Origin: Paraburkholderia sp. BCC1884
GTDB taxonomy: Bacteria; Pseudomonadota; Gammaproteobacteria; Burkholderiales; Burkholderiaceae
NCBI RefSeq assembly: GCF_900996225.1
Contig: NZ_CAAJGL010000079.1
Coordinates: forward strand, 682,001 to 746,000
Direction: 5' to 3'
Length of the DNA stretch: 64,000 nt
The notes under the pieces: generated by a model
What the model was told of the DNA's origin: nothing
What the model saw: only the letters and a program-made list of their open reading frames with translations
The model's database searches: none
Translations under genes and position numbers: made by a program
Part shown: in pieces, positions 63,794 through 64,000 of the stretch
Numbering within the stretch: position 1 is the stretch's first letter
How the letters are laid out: each line of letters starts with the position of its first letter

Positions 63794-64000
63794 ATGAGTA
63801 GCCATTCGCTCATTTGGGCAGCGGTGCCGCACAACAGTGACGGCGTCGTCTTCCAGATCCGTATTGCCCGCGGACAACAACGTTTCCATGTATCGCGGCG
63901 CGTGCTCGAAGATATTTTCGAGCTGGAGCGAAGGGCTCCGGACGCGCGGCAACTTCAACTGTTCTATGCATGCATCGAGCGCATTCTCGCGAAAGCCGCG
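63794..64000 (+). CDS. Hypothetical protein, 3' end outside the window (DUF1488-like?)
   Basis: ATG 63794 follows GGGGGC; 69 codons are open to the window end. Starts MSSHSLIWAAVPHNSDGV, with RFHVSRRVLEDIFELER and a final helix. The pattern of a short beta-sheet then SREALED-like helix recalls DUF1488 proteins, a weak resemblance. The AT-rich 63617-63793 region upstream should hold the promoter. Confidence 0.6.
   Translation, partial: MSSHSLIWAAVPHNSDGVVFQIRIARGQQRFHVSRRVLEDIFELERRAPDARQLQLFYACIERILAKAA

Noticed and set aside
1..64000. Search for tRNA, rRNA, CRISPR and insertion sequences
   Set aside because: Reading both strands I found no cloverleaf with CCA-type ends, no regularly spaced repeats and no transposase motif, but short or divergent elements could be missed without a search tool.

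Overview
The window is about 64 kb of GC-rich DNA with dense, short-gapped operons and AT-rich intergenic promoters. Gene content and order point to a Burkholderiales bacterium, most likely Paraburkholderia or Burkholderia. The supporting signs are a cepacian-type exopolysaccharide locus, an E. coli-like glcC/glcDEFGB glycolate cluster, a NasA-diflavin reductase fusion, FabV, Gram-negative porins and an EmrCAB-type pump. I saw no tRNA, rRNA, CRISPR array, insertion sequence or phage gene. All assignments come from reading the sequence; no database search was run.

Region 1 (1-14.5 kb) is an exopolysaccharide locus. It holds the ends of two GT4 glycosyltransferase genes, GDP-mannose 4,6-dehydratase, a translationally coupled membrane acyltransferase plus periplasmic SGNH hydrolase, a secreted beta-propeller-like protein with an EF-hand loop, a Wzx-type flippase, an 815-residue protein made of two fused GT4 enzymes, a second acyltransferase, a 47-residue membrane protein and GalU. 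The order matches the bce-II (cepacian) cluster as I remember it, bceN to bceT, lying directly after the end of a bce-I-like cluster.

Region 2 (14.6-22.3 kb) is glycolate/glyoxylate use: glcD-glcE-glcF-glcG-glcB on the minus strand and divergent glcC, with two FadR-type operators between glcD and glcC. Then come a MOSC protein and a stand-alone receiver domain.

Region 3 (23.8-33.9 kb) is assimilatory nitrate/nitrite reduction: cobA (siroheme methyltransferase) diverges from nirB-nirD-nasA/diflavin fusion and a NarK-type transporter. The 644-bp divergent region is the most striking part of the window. It has two tandem NtrC-type sites in the middle, a sigma-54 promoter facing each way about 110 bp from the nearer site, and in each 5' leader an ANTAR (NasR/NasT-type) two-hairpin element whose second hairpin overlaps an intrinsic terminator. 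Nitrogen limitation (NtrC) and nitrate/nitrite (NasT) would thus gate both siroheme supply and the enzymes that need it.

Region 4 (34-42.3 kb) is a catabolic island: porin, aldehyde dehydrogenase, MFS permease, enolase-superfamily dehydratase, GMC oxidoreductase and LysR regulator, probably for a sugar acid or alcohol whose identity cannot be read from sequence. Region 5 (42.4-49.8 kb) is a mix of small units: methyltransferase, LysR, SDR/AraC pair, GST, a Rap1a/Tai-like secreted protein, TetR and FabV. Region 6 (50-54.4 kb) has a class A penicillin-binding protein and a GH15 hydrolase. Region 7 (54.7-61.5 kb) has a lipoprotein, a cupin-azoreductase operon diverging from marR, and a tripartite efflux system; three copies of one 18-bp palindrome precede marR, the outer membrane channel and the emrB-like gene, which suggests a MarR autoregulon. 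The window ends with a VOC protein, an alpha/beta hydrolase with a duplicated C-terminal module, and a truncated small gene.
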